Below are positions 33,850-43,522 of a stretch of 64,000 nt of DNA, one piece after another (position 1 is the first letter of the stretch; every line of letters starts with the position of its first letter). Made by a program: the position numbers and the translations under genes. Source of the DNA: Vibrio sp. HI00D65 (GTDB taxonomy: Bacteria > Pseudomonadota > Gammaproteobacteria > Enterobacterales > Vibrionaceae); assembly GCF_001635455.1 (NCBI RefSeq), contig NZ_LWEH01000085.1:62001-126000 (forward strand), read 5' to 3'. The notes beneath the pieces were generated by a model. The model was not told the DNA's origin and made no database searches. It saw only the letters and a program-made list of their open reading frames with translations.

Positions 33850-35088
33850 CTACATCCCAACAAAGAAACTGATCACCAGCGCATCAATCAAATCTACAAA
33901 GAAGCCACACACTAAACGCACTATGATAAATGCTTGTGGGCTCGTACCGTAGCGATGAGTCACGGCAGTCATGTTTACAATCGCTGTTGCAGTCGAACCT
34001 AAAGTGATGCCTCCGAAGCCAGAACATATCACCACTGAATCGTAGTTTCTTCCCATCAAGTAATAAACGACAAACACTGCAAATAGCAGCGAAAGTAGAA
34101 TTTGGATGCTCATGACCACAGAGATATAACCAAACAGCCCGTCAAGATCCCAAATGCGGAGTCCCATTAATGCCATGGTTAAAAACATGCCCAGGCAGAT
34201 ATCCGAGATCATTGCCAACCCTTTCCGACCTAGGGCAATTTTTTCTTGTGTGCGACGCTTCTTGAACAAAGCCCTACCAACGTTTCCGGTTGAGATACCT
34301 GCGATTAAACAACTTGCGAATAGAGGCAGCTATAAGCCCATTGATTCAATAACTTCACTTAAGCTATAACCTAGCATAAATGTCAGGTTTAAAATTAACC
34401 ATGCCCATAAAACACCGTAGTGGCTGAGCGCGGTTTTGGTTTCACTCTCTTGGAATGCACCAACCGTTACCTCTTCTTCATTTGAAGGGCTCACTTTATG
34501 TTTATTGAAAAAGTAGTTGGCAATCGGACCACCGATGACACAAGCTGAGATTAAATTAACCGTGTTGGAAGCCACAGCAAGCTCCAGCGCATTCGAAATT
34601 CCAAACTCTTCGACAAACATCGGCGCCCAAGCTAGGGTTGTACCGACACCGCCAATCAAGCTAATAGAACCTGACAGCAAACCCGCTTTCGCATCCATAC
34701 GAAAACCCGATGCGACAGCCATACCAACCACGTTTTGAAGAACGATAAAAGTCGACGCCAAACAGAGCAGGATAAACAGCGGCCGCCCACCTTTTACTAG
34801 CGTCTTAATGTCAGCTTGAAGACCAATACCAGCAAAAAAGTAGAGAAGTAGAGAAGTAGAGAAGTAGAGAAGTAGAAAGTCTCTCACATCGAGGCTAAAG
34901 GTGATTTGGATTTCAAAGAGATAGTAAAGCGCAGCGACGATAGCAGCGCAAACAAAGCCACCAATAACTGGCTCTGGTAGTGAATACTTCCTTAATACTT
35001 CAGAGCGCTCGATTAAGCCTTTACCAATGAACAGAAATGAGATCGCAATGGTAAAGGAGAGCATTGGAGAAGCGAGGGTTTCTGTCAT
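33850..35088 (-). pseudogene. gltS: gltS sodium/glutamate symporter, interrupted by an in-frame TAG
   Basis: Read on the minus strand, codons 1-252 encode the N-terminal half of a GltS-type symporter (family block LLSGSISLIGGVGTTLAWAP). A TAG at 34332-34330 then stops the frame after ESMGL. The same frame continues for 159 codons with the normal C-terminal half (SDICLGMFLTMALMGL, VICSGFGGITLGSTATAI). Total length without the stop is about 412, close to the family's 400. A single base change would restore it. The N-terminal half also carries eight extra residues (LLYFSTSL, near 73-80) produced by an 8-bp tandem repeat. Unless the stop is suppressed, glutamate uptake by this protein is lost. 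Confidence 0.88.
34840..34876. repeat. 8-bp tandem repeat inside gltS
   Basis: GTAGAGAA is repeated four times exactly (34840-34871), followed by a partial copy (GTAGA). On the coding strand the unit is TTCTCTAC. Three units equal 24 bp, which is in frame. Removing them restores the sequence FLLLYFFAGIG expected for the family, so the tract looks like an expansion by three units. Confidence 0.92.
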
Positions 35089-35307
35089 GATGAGATAGAT
35101 TCCTAAGAGTTAAGATTATTCATAATGTTGCTTACTCTAAATCTTGTAGATTCATGACTATAAATCACGCGTTTATCGGTGGCATCAATCGCTAATCTGG
35201 ATCAAAATGCTTCAACATAAACAGTGGGGGGACGAACAAAAACAGGATTTGAGAAAGTAATGTTTCGAAAAGAAGAAGGATATAAAAGTTTAGGTGCCCA
35301 AAAACGG

Positions 35308-35334
35308 AAAACCCCAGCATTTCTGCTGGGGTTT
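35308..35334 (-). terminator. Terminator after tRNA-Ser
   Basis: AAACCCCAGCA and TGCTGGGGTTT form a long stem around a short loop; the minus strand continues into TTTTCCGTTTTT. It ends the tRNA transcript. Confidence 0.88.
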
Positions 35335-35341
35335 AGAATAG

Positions 35342-35432
35342 TGGTGGAAGGATGGGGATTTGAACCCCAGATACGCTATAAACGTATACTCGCTTTCCAG
35401 GCGAGCGCCTTAAGCCACTCAGCCATCCTTCC
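35342..35432 (-). tRNA. tRNA-Ser (anticodon GGA)
   Basis: The 91-nt gene, read on the minus strand, starts GGAAGGA and ends TCCTTCC-A-CCA, a perfect 7-bp acceptor stem with encoded CCA. The anticodon arm CTCGC-CTGGAAA-GCGAG gives anticodon GGA, reading UCC/UCU. The long variable arm (TATACG…CGTATC) and the T arm GGGGTTCAAATCCCC are typical of class II serine tRNAs. Confidence 0.97.
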
Positions 35433-35592
35433 AAAAATTTTGTTGAGCTCGTCACTCAACGAGGCGCTACTTTATTGATTCTGCTTGCTTTGGTCAAGGG
35501 GCATTATCAAAAAAAGTGACTTTTTAAGTTTGTTCGATTACAAATTAACTCATTAGATCAAAAACAAACCAAATTTGATGCTGTCTCTATTC

Positions 35593-36042
35593 TTAAGCTT
35601 GTTGATAGTAACCTGGAACTCTAAACCACTTACGGCACATATCTAAGAAGTAACCGTACAATACACCCATCCCGCAAGAGATCATCGCGTTACTGGTTAC
35701 CGCAGTCACGATCTGGTCACTTGACGCACCAACAGCTAACAAAATACCAGCATACACTGGAGACTGGAATAACACGTAAGCCATTAAGTCAGAGAGGTTT
35801 TTCATCAACGAGCTTTGTGAGAGTTTTGCACCATTACGCAAGAACCAATCACGGAACACGCCATAAGGCCATGCAATCGCAATGTTCACCGGAATCGACA
35901 GCGTTCGAGAAGCAAGAGATTGCTCAAACGTCATACCAGAGATGAACACTTCTACGATCATGCCGGAGATAAAACAGAAAACTACCATAGCAAATGTATC
36001 CGCCGCTGCGTTACGAATACAAAATGGACCACGAGACTTCAT
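35593..36042 (-). CDS. alaE: L-alanine exporter AlaE
   Basis: This 149-residue inner-membrane protein has four TM helices and the family blocks [28 protein letters not shown] and [19 protein letters not shown]. AlaE exports L-alanine using the proton gradient. Length and sequence match the E. coli protein along its whole extent. It stands alone, with an AT-rich 249-bp upstream gap in which I see no other feature. Confidence 0.95.
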   Translation of the reverse strand: MKSRGPFCIRNAAADTFAMVVFCFISGMIVEVFISGMTFEQSLASRTLSIPVNIAIAWPYGVFRDWFLRNGAKLSQSSLMKNLSDLMAYVLFQSPVYAGILLAVGASSDQIVTAVTSNAMISCGMGVLYGYFLDMCRKWFRVPGYYQQA

Positions 36043-36291
36043 TTAGCGTTAAACCTAAAATATATCACTACCCATTTAGTGATTTAGCAACATATAAACA
36101 AGGCACTTTCGCGCCTCACCAGATAATATCGCCATTAAAACACAATATTAGCAGTCATATATTTCAAATTAAAAATCAAGCTGTAAATTAACAACCAAAA
36201 ACCATTTAAAAACCAGTCACTTCAACCAAAAAATCACAGTAAGGTTATAATTTGGCCATTTCGTTATTAAATTTCCGTAATTTAACAACAA

Positions 36292-38826
36292 CTATGCCAT
36301 AGGCAAGTTGACGGTAATTTTGTTGATCACATCTTGAGTCGGCGGTTCGCCTAAAGAAACCTGTTCTAATGCTTTATCAACTTGGCGAGAAAGCTCAGCA
36401 TTGTCCATAGGTTCGACATGCTTACGCAGACTTTCTAACGCCGATTGAATCAGGTCTAGGTTATTGTCTTCTAACGCTATATAGAGTGTCACGAGTAGCT
36501 CTTCGGTATTGTCCTTGTTGCGCAGATCAGGTTTCGGTAGTGAGCGACTTAGGCTCTTCTTATGAAGGTTTGCATCATGACTATTTAAGCTTACAGGTCC
36601 CCCCAGAGACACGTTGTCATTCTGGTTTTTGGTTTCATGATATTGATAAAGCTTGTTAGAGTAACGGAACAAGGCATCATCAAGTTCACGCTCATCAATC
36701 GGCTTAGCGATGATATAATCGACTCCAGCCCCAAGCATGCGCTCACGAGTCTCTTTAAAGACATCAGCCGTACAACCAAATATCAAGACAGAAGACACTT
36801 CACCAATTAACGCTCGAATTGCTGTTGTTGATTCTACGCCGTCCATAACTGGCATGTGGTTATCCATCAATACGAGATCAAATCGCTCAGCAACAAGCGC
36901 CTGTATCGCCAGTTCACCGTTTTCAACGCTCTTACAAGTAAAGCCCTTACTATTCATAAAGGTCTCAATGATTACCGTGTTGGTTCGATTGTCCTCAACG
37001 ATCAGTACCTTCAAGCCAGAGTAATCTAACTTCTTATGTGGCAAGCTCTCTATTTCACCAGGCTGACAAGGTTGAATTTTTAACCAAACGTCAAAGCTCG
37101 TGCCTATCCCCTCTTCACTTGTGACGGTAATATTGCCATCCATTAGTTGAGTAATTTTCTTTACAATGGCTAGGCCAAGCCCTGTACCACCAAAACGTCT
37201 TGTCGTCGAAGACTCTGCTTGTTCAAACGGTTTGAAAATACGCTTTTGCGCCTCTTTCGATATACCGATACCGGTATCACGAACTCGAATGCTGAGGTAA
37301 GTATCGCTGCCTTCGACTATCTCTTTAAGGTAAACCTCAACAAAACCGCGCGAGGTGAACTTCACCGCATTGTTTAAGAGATTAAATAGAATTTGACGCA
37401 AGCGTGCTTTGTCGGAGAAGTACCAACGACCGGAAGGCACATCCGAATACACCTTAAATTGGAGCCCTTTCTCAGAAGACAATGTGTAGTAAACGCTGTT
37501 GATACTGCCGATGATCGAATCCAGCGGGAAGCGCGTCTCATCGAGGTCTAACCTACCCTGCTCAACCTTAGAAAAATCCAAGATTTCGTTCAGCAAGGTC
37601 ATCATGTGATCGCCTGATTCATACAGACTCTTTAGGTGCTTCTCTTGCTCAGCATTAAGCGGAGTTTTTAACAGAATTTGCGCGGTCCCCAATACACCAT
37701 TCATTGGGGTACGAATTTCGTGTGATAGGGTCGCAAGGAAAGCGGTTTTTGCATTGGTTGATGCTTGTGCTTTCACTTTTTCGGCTTCGAGATATACCGT
37801 CTTCTCATTGAAGGTTTTGATCAGGTGACCGATCTCATCATGACTTGAGTAATCAACATCAATCACTTCACCCGCTTTTGAACTGTTGACCTGAATGGCG
37901 ATGTTGGTGATTGGAGTGATTAAATAACGGTTCAGTAAGTAGTAACCCGCCATCACACAAAGTAGCAACAAGGGCACAATACCCCCCTCGATACTCATCA
38001 CCTGACGAAACACTTCATCTGCTACCCGCGATTTAGAGTTAACGACATCGACTTGCCAGCCAAATTCACCGAATTGATTGCTACTAATGTAGGTCCCTTC
38101 AACAAGGTTAAAGTTATGAGAAATCAGGACTTGGTTGAGCTTGTCTCTCAAGGTAATACCCAGGTTGTACTCTTCTGCGTGATTCTTAATAAAATCCAGT
38201 AACTCTTCCAAAGAGAGATCCACCGTCGCGATACCTGCAAAGGTACCATCGTAATAATAAGGCGAAGACGCTGTGATCATTCGAACGTGCGTGTAAGGAT
38301 CGATGTAGACATCACTCCATGAGATGGTTCCCTGCGGTTCATCGACTACCGAGGTATACCAATGCTCTTCGTGATAAGGTGCACTTTTAGGGTTGTTGTA
38401 AGAAAAAAGCTGATCGATGGTTCCGTCGTCAGCTTTGTTGAAGAAGTAACTATTCAGCAACTTATCGGAATCAAGCGTATAAGGTTCAGGCCAAATACCA
38501 GCACTGACGATGGTGTCGTCACTCGCGGCTAACATCGACTTGAACAGCGGAATAACATCTTTACCTTTACGGTGTGCCTGAGCAAAGCCAACTAAACTAT
38601 CAACAAAGCCTTGAGAGCTGCTGAGTGGCTCTGTAATCAACGAAGACAATAATTGCGTACGAAGGTCGAGGTTCTGTTGCAGTTTGGCGCGCACTGGTGA
38701 TTCTACGACGTAATACGTCACACTACCGACAATAGCGATAAACATTGCAAGGTATAAGCCAAGCGCTACCATGCTTTTTTTCTTTAAAGACGCCCGTATC
38801 TGCATAATTGTTTTCTTTTCTGTCAA
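36292..38826 (-). CDS. dCache hybrid sensor histidine kinase
   Basis: This 844-residue membrane kinase has TM1 at 19-40 and a large periplasmic dCache-like sensor (about 45-275; SDVYIDPYTH and ATVDLSLEEL are typical). TM2 is at 282-298, followed by a HAMP region to about 350. The HisKA domain has H369 (LSHEIRTPMNG), then a HATPase (FGGTGLGLAI) and a receiver with D655 (LVLMDNHMPVMDG). The last 110 residues are helical but show no clear Hpt histidine motif, so the phosphate must pass to a separate Hpt protein or the receiver is self-regulatory. No partner gene is adjacent. dCache domains usually bind amino acids or small carboxylates. Confidence 0.92.
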   Translation of the reverse strand: MTEKKTIMQIRASLKKKSMVALGLYLAMFIAIVGSVTYYVVESPVRAKLQQNLDLRTQLLSSLITEPLSSSQGFVDSLVGFAQAHRKGKDVIPLFKSMLAASDDTIVSAGIWPEPYTLDSDKLLNSYFFNKADDGTIDQLFSYNNPKSAPYHEEHWYTSVVDEPQGTISWSDVYIDPYTHVRMITASSPYYYDGTFAGIATVDLSLEELLDFIKNHAEEYNLGITLRDKLNQVLISHNFNLVEGTYISSNQFGEFGWQVDVVNSKSRVADEVFRQVMSIEGGIVPLLLLCVMAGYYLLNRYLITPITNIAIQVNSSKAGEVIDVDYSSHDEIGHLIKTFNEKTVYLEAEKVKAQASTNAKTAFLATLSHEIRTPMNGVLGTAQILLKTPLNAEQEKHLKSLYESGDHMMTLLNEILDFSKVEQGRLDLDETRFPLDSIIGSINSVYYTLSSEKGLQFKVYSDVPSGRWYFSDKARLRQILFNLLNNAVKFTSRGFVEVYLKEIVEGSDTYLSIRVRDTGIGISKEAQKRIFKPFEQAESSTTRRFGGTGLGLAIVKKITQLMDGNITVTSEEGIGTSFDVWLKIQPCQPGEIESLPHKKLDYSGLKVLIVEDNRTNTVIIETFMNSKGFTCKSVENGELAIQALVAERFDLVLMDNHMPVMDGVESTTAIRALIGEVSSVLIFGCTADVFKETRERMLGAGVDYIIAKPIDERELDDALFRYSNKLYQYHETKNQNDNVSLGGPVSLNSHDANLHKKSLSRSLPKPDLRNKDNTEELLVTLYIALEDNNLDLIQSALESLRKHVEPMDNAELSRQVDKALEQVSLGEPPTQDVINKITVNLPMA

Positions 38827-38935
38827 ACCTAGTGTTTATCATCAATGACATCAAGCATTTTTAGATTGAAGCTTGATTGGCACAAGTTCATTGGTACTAT
38901 AAGCGCAAATATGTTCCCTTTTACGGTACCTCACT

Positions 38936-39505
38936 TTGACTTTACAAGATATTCTTGCGCTTCCAGAGTTGGAAGGAAAGCTAATCACAGAACACAAAAC
39001 CATGGGCTTTGTCACTGCAATGGCTGCAGCGCCTAATGTGTTGACCCCGCATGAGTGGCTACCGTTTCTTTGGGGTGGCCAAGAAGTCGCTCCTTTCACT
39101 GATGGTGAGCAATTAGAAAGCTACATTGAAGTAATCATTGCGCTTTGGAACAAAACTCGTCCCGAACTAATCGAAGGCACTTGGGTTTGGCCTGAAGCTT
39201 GTCAATTGGACGAAGAGGAAGTAGTTAATACTGCTGCTCGTGATTTCTGTGAAGGCTTACTTCAAGGCTGGCAGATTGCTCGCGATGATTGGGAAACGCT
39301 AATGCCGGAAGATAGCGAAGACAACGCTCTGGTTGGCGGCGTTCTACTTTCTCTTAGCATGCTTTACGATCCAGAAACTTCAATCGCAACGCTTGCCGAA
39401 CAAGGTATCGAAGGCCTAGAGCAGTTTGAAGAGATCTTCAATGCGGTTCCTATAATGCTTTGTGGTCTAACTCAGCGTGGTATTGCACTGGCTGAAGCTC
39501 ATTAA
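38936..39505 (+). CDS. YecA/UPF0149 family protein
   Basis: This 189-residue cytoplasmic protein fits UPF0149: LPELEGKLITEHKTMGFVTA at the start, LTPHEWLPFLWGG, and DFCEGLLQGWQIA in the middle. It lacks the C-terminal SEC-C zinc motif seen in some YecA proteins. The only suitable start is TTG at 38936 with a poor ribosome binding site. The function of the family is unknown. A strong terminator follows. Confidence 0.88.
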   Translation: MTLQDILALPELEGKLITEHKTMGFVTAMAAAPNVLTPHEWLPFLWGGQEVAPFTDGEQLESYIEVIIALWNKTRPELIEGTWVWPEACQLDEEEVVNTAARDFCEGLLQGWQIARDDWETLMPEDSEDNALVGGVLLSLSMLYDPETSIATLAEQGIEGLEQFEEIFNAVPIMLCGLTQRGIALAEAH

Positions 39506-39536
39506 AATTATTCAACAGAAACTACGAAACAAACTG

Positions 39537-39565
39537 CAAAAGGCCTCATGATGAGGCCTTTTTTA
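39537..39565. terminator. Bidirectional terminator
   Basis: AAAAGGCCTCAT and ATGAGGCCTTTTTT form a near-continuous stem. It lies between the YecA-family gene and the convergent channel gene. Confidence 0.92.
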
Positions 39566-39635
39566 ATGCGAAAATGCCCAGTAAGGCGAAGTGCTCTAAT
39601 ACATACAAGAGCGTTCACATAAAAAGAGTCGCAAC

Positions 39636-40667
39636 TTAAAAACCTTTCCAATCAAAGTCGTCGATACGCTCATCGGCGATATAGAACAACTTAGTACCGC
39701 TACTGACGACTTGATCCAATTCTGGGTTGAGTTCAATGCCGTTCCCGGAGTCTATCGCAATCAACGTCGCTTGATACTTCTCTTTGAACACAGAGAAAAT
39801 CGGCGCCACAGTCACGGGTTCAGCATCTTGAGGATAGTAAGTCGAATACTGCGTCATACCTCTTGTCGAGCTAAGCAGCTCTTGGTGCAGCGCACTGGAT
39901 CCTGGATCGACCGCAGCCTTCGCAAGCATTTCTGCGCCTACCGCAGGAATACACTCAGAGTTCGGACAATGTGTATGCAGCAGATCACTCAATGCTTCAT
40001 CTTTAAAGTAAACCAACAGATGCGCTTGTGGGTTGCGGTTGGCACAGTAAAGTGCTGCAGATAAAGTAATATCATCTTCAGGGTTATCAATCAGAATACA
40101 ACTGGCTGATTCAATACCCGTCTTTTCCATCTCTTTACCGTCAGTGTAGCTATTCACTTTCACGAAACTGATTTCACCAGGGAGTGGGTTTTCAATGTCT
40201 GAACGCGTACATAACACAATTGGACGCCTACCCGTCTCTTCATGCTGGAGCATACGAATAAGGTGAATGGTTCTTTGCTCATTCCACCCCAACATTAAAA
40301 TATGATTTTCCACTCGTACTCTCCTTTTTCCTAACAAGCCAGCTCGCCAATATTCAACACCTTCTGTGGCAACCTTACCGAGTAACGCTGCGAACAGGCT
40401 CAGTCCCCCCGGTATCACAAATAGAATGACGATCCATCGACCCGCTTCTGTCGTTGGTGATAGGTCGCCATAACCTACTGTCGAAGCGGTCACCACTAAG
40501 TAATACGCGAATGTCGTAAACGAACTGGTTAAGCCCGTCTCACCCACCAAATACAAACTCGACCATGAAATAAACACATAGCTAAGAAAAGTAAATAGCA
40601 GGTTTTTGCCGTTCAAAACAAAGATTTTTGCTTTGATCCAACGTTTGAGTTGCAACCAGATTATCAT
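39636..40667 (-). CDS. Potassium channel with RCK/TrkA-N domain
   Basis: This 343-residue two-TM channel has TM1 near 23-42, a pore loop with the selectivity filter TVGYGDLSP (about 61-69), and TM2 near 77-98. A cytoplasmic RCK/TrkA-N nucleotide-binding domain (HILMLGWNEQRTIHLI) and a C-terminal regulatory part (about 250-343) follow. This is the layout of MthK- or Kch-like channels, with only two TM segments rather than the six of E. coli Kch. It likely conducts K+ under ligand or voltage control. Confidence 0.9.
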   Translation of the reverse strand: MIIWLQLKRWIKAKIFVLNGKNLLFTFLSYVFISWSSLYLVGETGLTSSFTTFAYYLVVTASTVGYGDLSPTTEAGRWIVILFVIPGGLSLFAALLGKVATEGVEYWRAGLLGKRRVRVENHILMLGWNEQRTIHLIRMLQHEETGRRPIVLCTRSDIENPLPGEISFVKVNSYTDGKEMEKTGIESASCILIDNPEDDITLSAALYCANRNPQAHLLVYFKDEALSDLLHTHCPNSECIPAVGAEMLAKAAVDPGSSALHQELLSSTRGMTQYSTYYPQDAEPVTVAPIFSVFKEKYQATLIAIDSGNGIELNPELDQVVSSGTKLFYIADERIDDFDWKGF

Positions 40668-40788
40668 TCAAACCTCAAATCCTTCGATCTTACTTACATG
40701 CTAGAAAAAATACGCGATATCAACAAGATGAATCATCAGAAAAAGATACATACTCACAAGATTGATATTGGCAGGCTATCTTTAGGTA

Positions 40789-40818
40789 CAAAAAAACCAG
40801 CACTATAGGCTGGTTTTT
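40789..40818 (-). terminator. Terminator after nadA
   Basis: AAAACCAGC and GCTGGTTTTT pair around ACTATAG. On the minus strand the T-run follows the stem, just after the nadA stop. Confidence 0.88.
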
Positions 40819-40842
40819 AATTTAGTCAGATAAGTAAGCCGC

Positions 40843-41904
40843 TTACGCGTTGCCCTTTACCTGCATGTTTAACTGCTCTGCGAAATCTAACATACGGTTC
40901 AATGGGATAAGCGATTTAACACGTAGCTCGTCAGAAACGAAGATTTCGTGTTGCTCACCGCCATTCTCAAGTGCGTTTTCAATCGCTTCAAGACCGTTCA
41001 TTGCCATCCAAGGACAGTGTGCACAGCTACGACAAGTTGCACCAGCGCCCGCCGTTGGCGCTTCAATCAGCTCTTTTTCAGGAACCAGTTGCTGCATCTT
41101 GAAGAAGATGCCTTTGTCTGTCGCAACAATCATCTGTGGATGCGGCAGCTCTTTCGCTTTCTTGATTAATTGGCTAGTAGAGCCAACAGCATCAGCCAAC
41201 TCAACAACACTTGCTGGAGATTCTGGGTGCACAAGAATTGCAGCTTCAGGATATACCGATTTCATCTTTCTCAATGCATCTGCAGAGAACTCATCGTGAA
41301 CGATACACTCACCTTGCCAAAGCAACATGTCAGCACCGGTTTGATTCGCGATGTAAGAACCTAAGTGACGGTCAGGCCCCCAGATGATTGGTTTGCCTTC
41401 AGCGTCTAGGCTTTCAACGATTTCCAAAGCAATGCTCGACGTAACCACCCAGTCTGCACGAGCTTTAACAGCCGCAGAAGTGTTTGCGTATACAACCACA
41501 GTGTGGTCAGGGTGAGCATCACAAAATTCTGTGAATTTATCAGCAGGACAGCCAAGGTCTAATGAACATTCAGCTTCAAGCGTTGGCATGAGAATACGTT
41601 TTTCAGGAGTAAGGATCTTCGCAGACTCACCCATAAAACGAACACCAGCGATGACCAAAGTGCTTGCTGAGTGACGGTTACCGAATTTAGCCATTTCTAA
41701 TGAATCGCCAACGAAACCACCAGTTTCTTCTGCTAGAGCCTGAATTTCAGGATCTGTGTAGTAGTGTGCAATTAGAACTGCATCTTTTTCTTGAAGTAGT
41801 TTTTTGATGTTTGCGATGTGGGCCTGTTTCTGAGCGTAGCTCAGTGGAACTGGCTTAGGCGGAAACGGGTAAACTGTATCGATTTTTTCTAGTATATGGC
41901 TCAT
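40843..41904 (-). CDS. nadA: Quinolinate synthase NadA
   Basis: This 353-residue 4Fe-4S enzyme condenses iminoaspartate with dihydroxyacetone phosphate to quinolinate in NAD synthesis. The three cluster cysteine regions are visible: [18 protein letters not shown] and [16 protein letters not shown]. The substrate-binding blocks [20 protein letters not shown] and GPDRHLGSY are intact. The start at 41904 (MSHILEK) fits the family; six upstream codons are ignored. nadB is not in the window. It lies next to the cpoB/pal/tol cluster, as in other gammaproteobacteria. Confidence 0.96.
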   Translation of the reverse strand: MSHILEKIDTVYPFPPKPVPLSYAQKQAHIANIKKLLQEKDAVLIAHYYTDPEIQALAEETGGFVGDSLEMAKFGNRHSASTLVIAGVRFMGESAKILTPEKRILMPTLEAECSLDLGCPADKFTEFCDAHPDHTVVVYANTSAAVKARADWVVTSSIALEIVESLDAEGKPIIWGPDRHLGSYIANQTGADMLLWQGECIVHDEFSADALRKMKSVYPEAAILVHPESPASVVELADAVGSTSQLIKKAKELPHPQMIVATDKGIFFKMQQLVPEKELIEAPTAGAGATCRSCAHCPWMAMNGLEAIENALENGGEQHEIFVSDELRVKSLIPLNRMLDFAEQLNMQVKGNA

Positions 41905-42021
41905 TGCTCTTGCTCTACGCAACTTCTTCCGAGAATCCGAGTATTCTACACAGGACAGGCATGAGGATCAAAAACGATTGGGGGTAAGCAAGCACGATGG
42001 GTATTGAAGCGGGTATAAAAA

Positions 42022-42048
42022 AGAGGCACCTCAGCACCTCTGTTTTAC
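42022..42048 (-). terminator. Terminator of the tol-pal operon
   Basis: AGAGGTGC and GTGCCTCT (minus strand) form a stem with two G-U pairs and a small loop, followed by TTTTTT. It lies just after the cpoB stop. Confidence 0.75.
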
Positions 42049-42049
42049 T

Positions 42050-42835
42050 TTATAAGTGGGTTTGTGCCACTTTGGCCGAAGCACTGTTTGGGTACTCGGT
42101 AACGACTTGTTGGTAATATTTCTTAGCTTGCGCCGCATTGTTATTGCGCGCCGCTATGTCACCAAGCTTAACCAGTGCGTCCGCTCGCTTGTTTGAGTCT
42201 TTGTACGACACAACAGCGGCAAAGCTCTTCACAGCTTCTTTATCCTGCTTTTTGGCAAAATAAAGCTGACCTAACCAGTAGTGAGAATTAGGTGTGAAGG
42301 TGGAATCTGGAAAGTCTTTTTGAAACTGTTGGAATGCAGTAATCGCACCCGTGTAGTCTCGTTGCTTTAGAATCATGTCTACAGCATTTTGATAAGCAGT
42401 CTGCTCATCAACATCAGTACTGAACGTACCAGAAGCTTCTTTAGAGCCTTCACTCGCGGCCACTGCTACTGTTGCGGTACCTGCTGCTTTCACCTCACCT
42501 CTTACGCGATCAAGCTCGATAAAGAGTTCACGTTGGCGCTCTAGCATTTGTTTCATATCGTAACTGTTGCGTTCTAGCTCACCACGAAGCTCACTGATTT
42601 CCAGTGCCATATCGTCCATTTGCTGTTGCATTTGAAGCTGAACAAGATTGCGATTTTGAAGTAGGCGCTCTAAACGCTCAATATCTGATTCGTTAGATGC
42701 TGATCGAGAGGAAGAAGAAGTTGAATTGGTTGCGGTGCTATTGAGATCGGATACTGGAGCTGGTGCAGCGAACGCAGTGTTCGCTGCACTTGCCAGTAAC
42801 GAAAGCAAAATGACTCGCTTTGTGTCACTGAACAT
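42050..42835 (-). CDS. cpoB: Cell division coordinator CpoB (YbgF)
   Basis: This 261-residue periplasmic protein has a signal peptide (about 1-23), a coiled-coil trimerisation segment (about 40-110, ERLLQNRNLVQLQMQQQMDD), and C-terminal TPR repeats (from about 140, AYQNAVDMILKQRDYTGAI). CpoB links the Tol-Pal constriction machinery to septal peptidoglycan synthesis. The ATG at 42835 has GAGG upstream; a TTG five codons earlier is less likely. It is the last gene of the operon. Confidence 0.94.
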   Translation of the reverse strand: MFSDTKRVILLSLLASAANTAFAAPAPVSDLNSTATNSTSSSSRSASNESDIERLERLLQNRNLVQLQMQQQMDDMALEISELRGELERNSYDMKQMLERQRELFIELDRVRGEVKAAGTATVAVAASEGSKEASGTFSTDVDEQTAYQNAVDMILKQRDYTGAITAFQQFQKDFPDSTFTPNSHYWLGQLYFAKKQDKEAVKSFAAVVSYKDSNKRADALVKLGDIAARNNNAAQAKKYYQQVVTEYPNSASAKVAQTHL

Positions 42836-42868
42836 GAGGCAATTCCTCAATTAAATAGCTTACTAGAA

Positions 42869-43411
42869 TTAGTAAACTAGTACTGCGCGACGGTTTTTAG
42901 CATACACATCTTCAGATTGACCTAGAAGAAGTGGCTTCTCTTCACCGTAGCTTACGATAGAGATTTGGTCAGCTTGAACACCTAGAGCTTGTAGATATTT
43001 TGCTACAGCTTGTGCACGTCGCTCGCCAAGTGCGATGTTGTACTCTGGAGTACCGCGCTCGTCAGCGTGACCTTCGATAGTTACTTTCATGTCTACGTTC
43101 TTAACTAGGTAAGCTGCGTGAGCTGCTAGCATTTCTTCGTAGTCGCCAGCGATAGTAGAGTTATCAAATGCGAAGTAGATTGTTTGAGTTTCACGTAGTG
43201 CTTGCTCTTTAAGCTCTTGCTCAGACAGTTGACCGTTAGCGTCAATTGGCGTTACAACAGTTGTATCTACGTTGCCTTCTGAACCAGAAGTAGTTTGGTT
43301 GCTTTCAGTACCAGATGTTGCAGATGTTGCTTCATCAGTTGAGCTACATGCCGTTACTGCCATCACTGGTAGTGCAATCATTAAGCCTTTAAGAACTTTA
43401 TTAAGTTGCAT
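42869..43411 (-). CDS. pal: Peptidoglycan-associated lipoprotein Pal
   Basis: This 180-residue outer-membrane lipoprotein has a lipobox ending at Cys22 (VTAC), a Ser/Thr-rich linker, and a C-terminal OmpA-like domain. [30 protein letters not shown] (peptidoglycan-binding residues) and SYGEEKP are visible. Pal anchors the outer membrane to peptidoglycan and is bound by TolB. It lies between tolB and cpoB. Confidence 0.97.
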   Translation of the reverse strand: MQLNKVLKGLMIALPVMAVTACSSTDEATSATSGTESNQTTSGSEGNVDTTVVTPIDANGQLSEQELKEQALRETQTIYFAFDNSTIAGDYEEMLAAHAAYLVKNVDMKVTIEGHADERGTPEYNIALGERRAQAVAKYLQALGVQADQISIVSYGEEKPLLLGQSEDVYAKNRRAVLVY

Positions 43412-43522
43412 CGTTTTTTCCTTACGTTATCAAACTTAGTTTCTACAGCGACTAAGTGCTATAGATAGTTAAATGCCACAATAGTTAACACTATCAATAG
43501 CTAAAAGAATATTTGACTCATC

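Noticed and set aside
34838..34876. Possible CRISPR-like direct repeats
   Set aside because: The units are 8 bp and contiguous with no spacers, inside a coding sequence.
35224..35478. 84-codon plus-strand frame
   Set aside because: It runs through the terminator and the whole tRNA-Ser gene, so it is not a credible protein.
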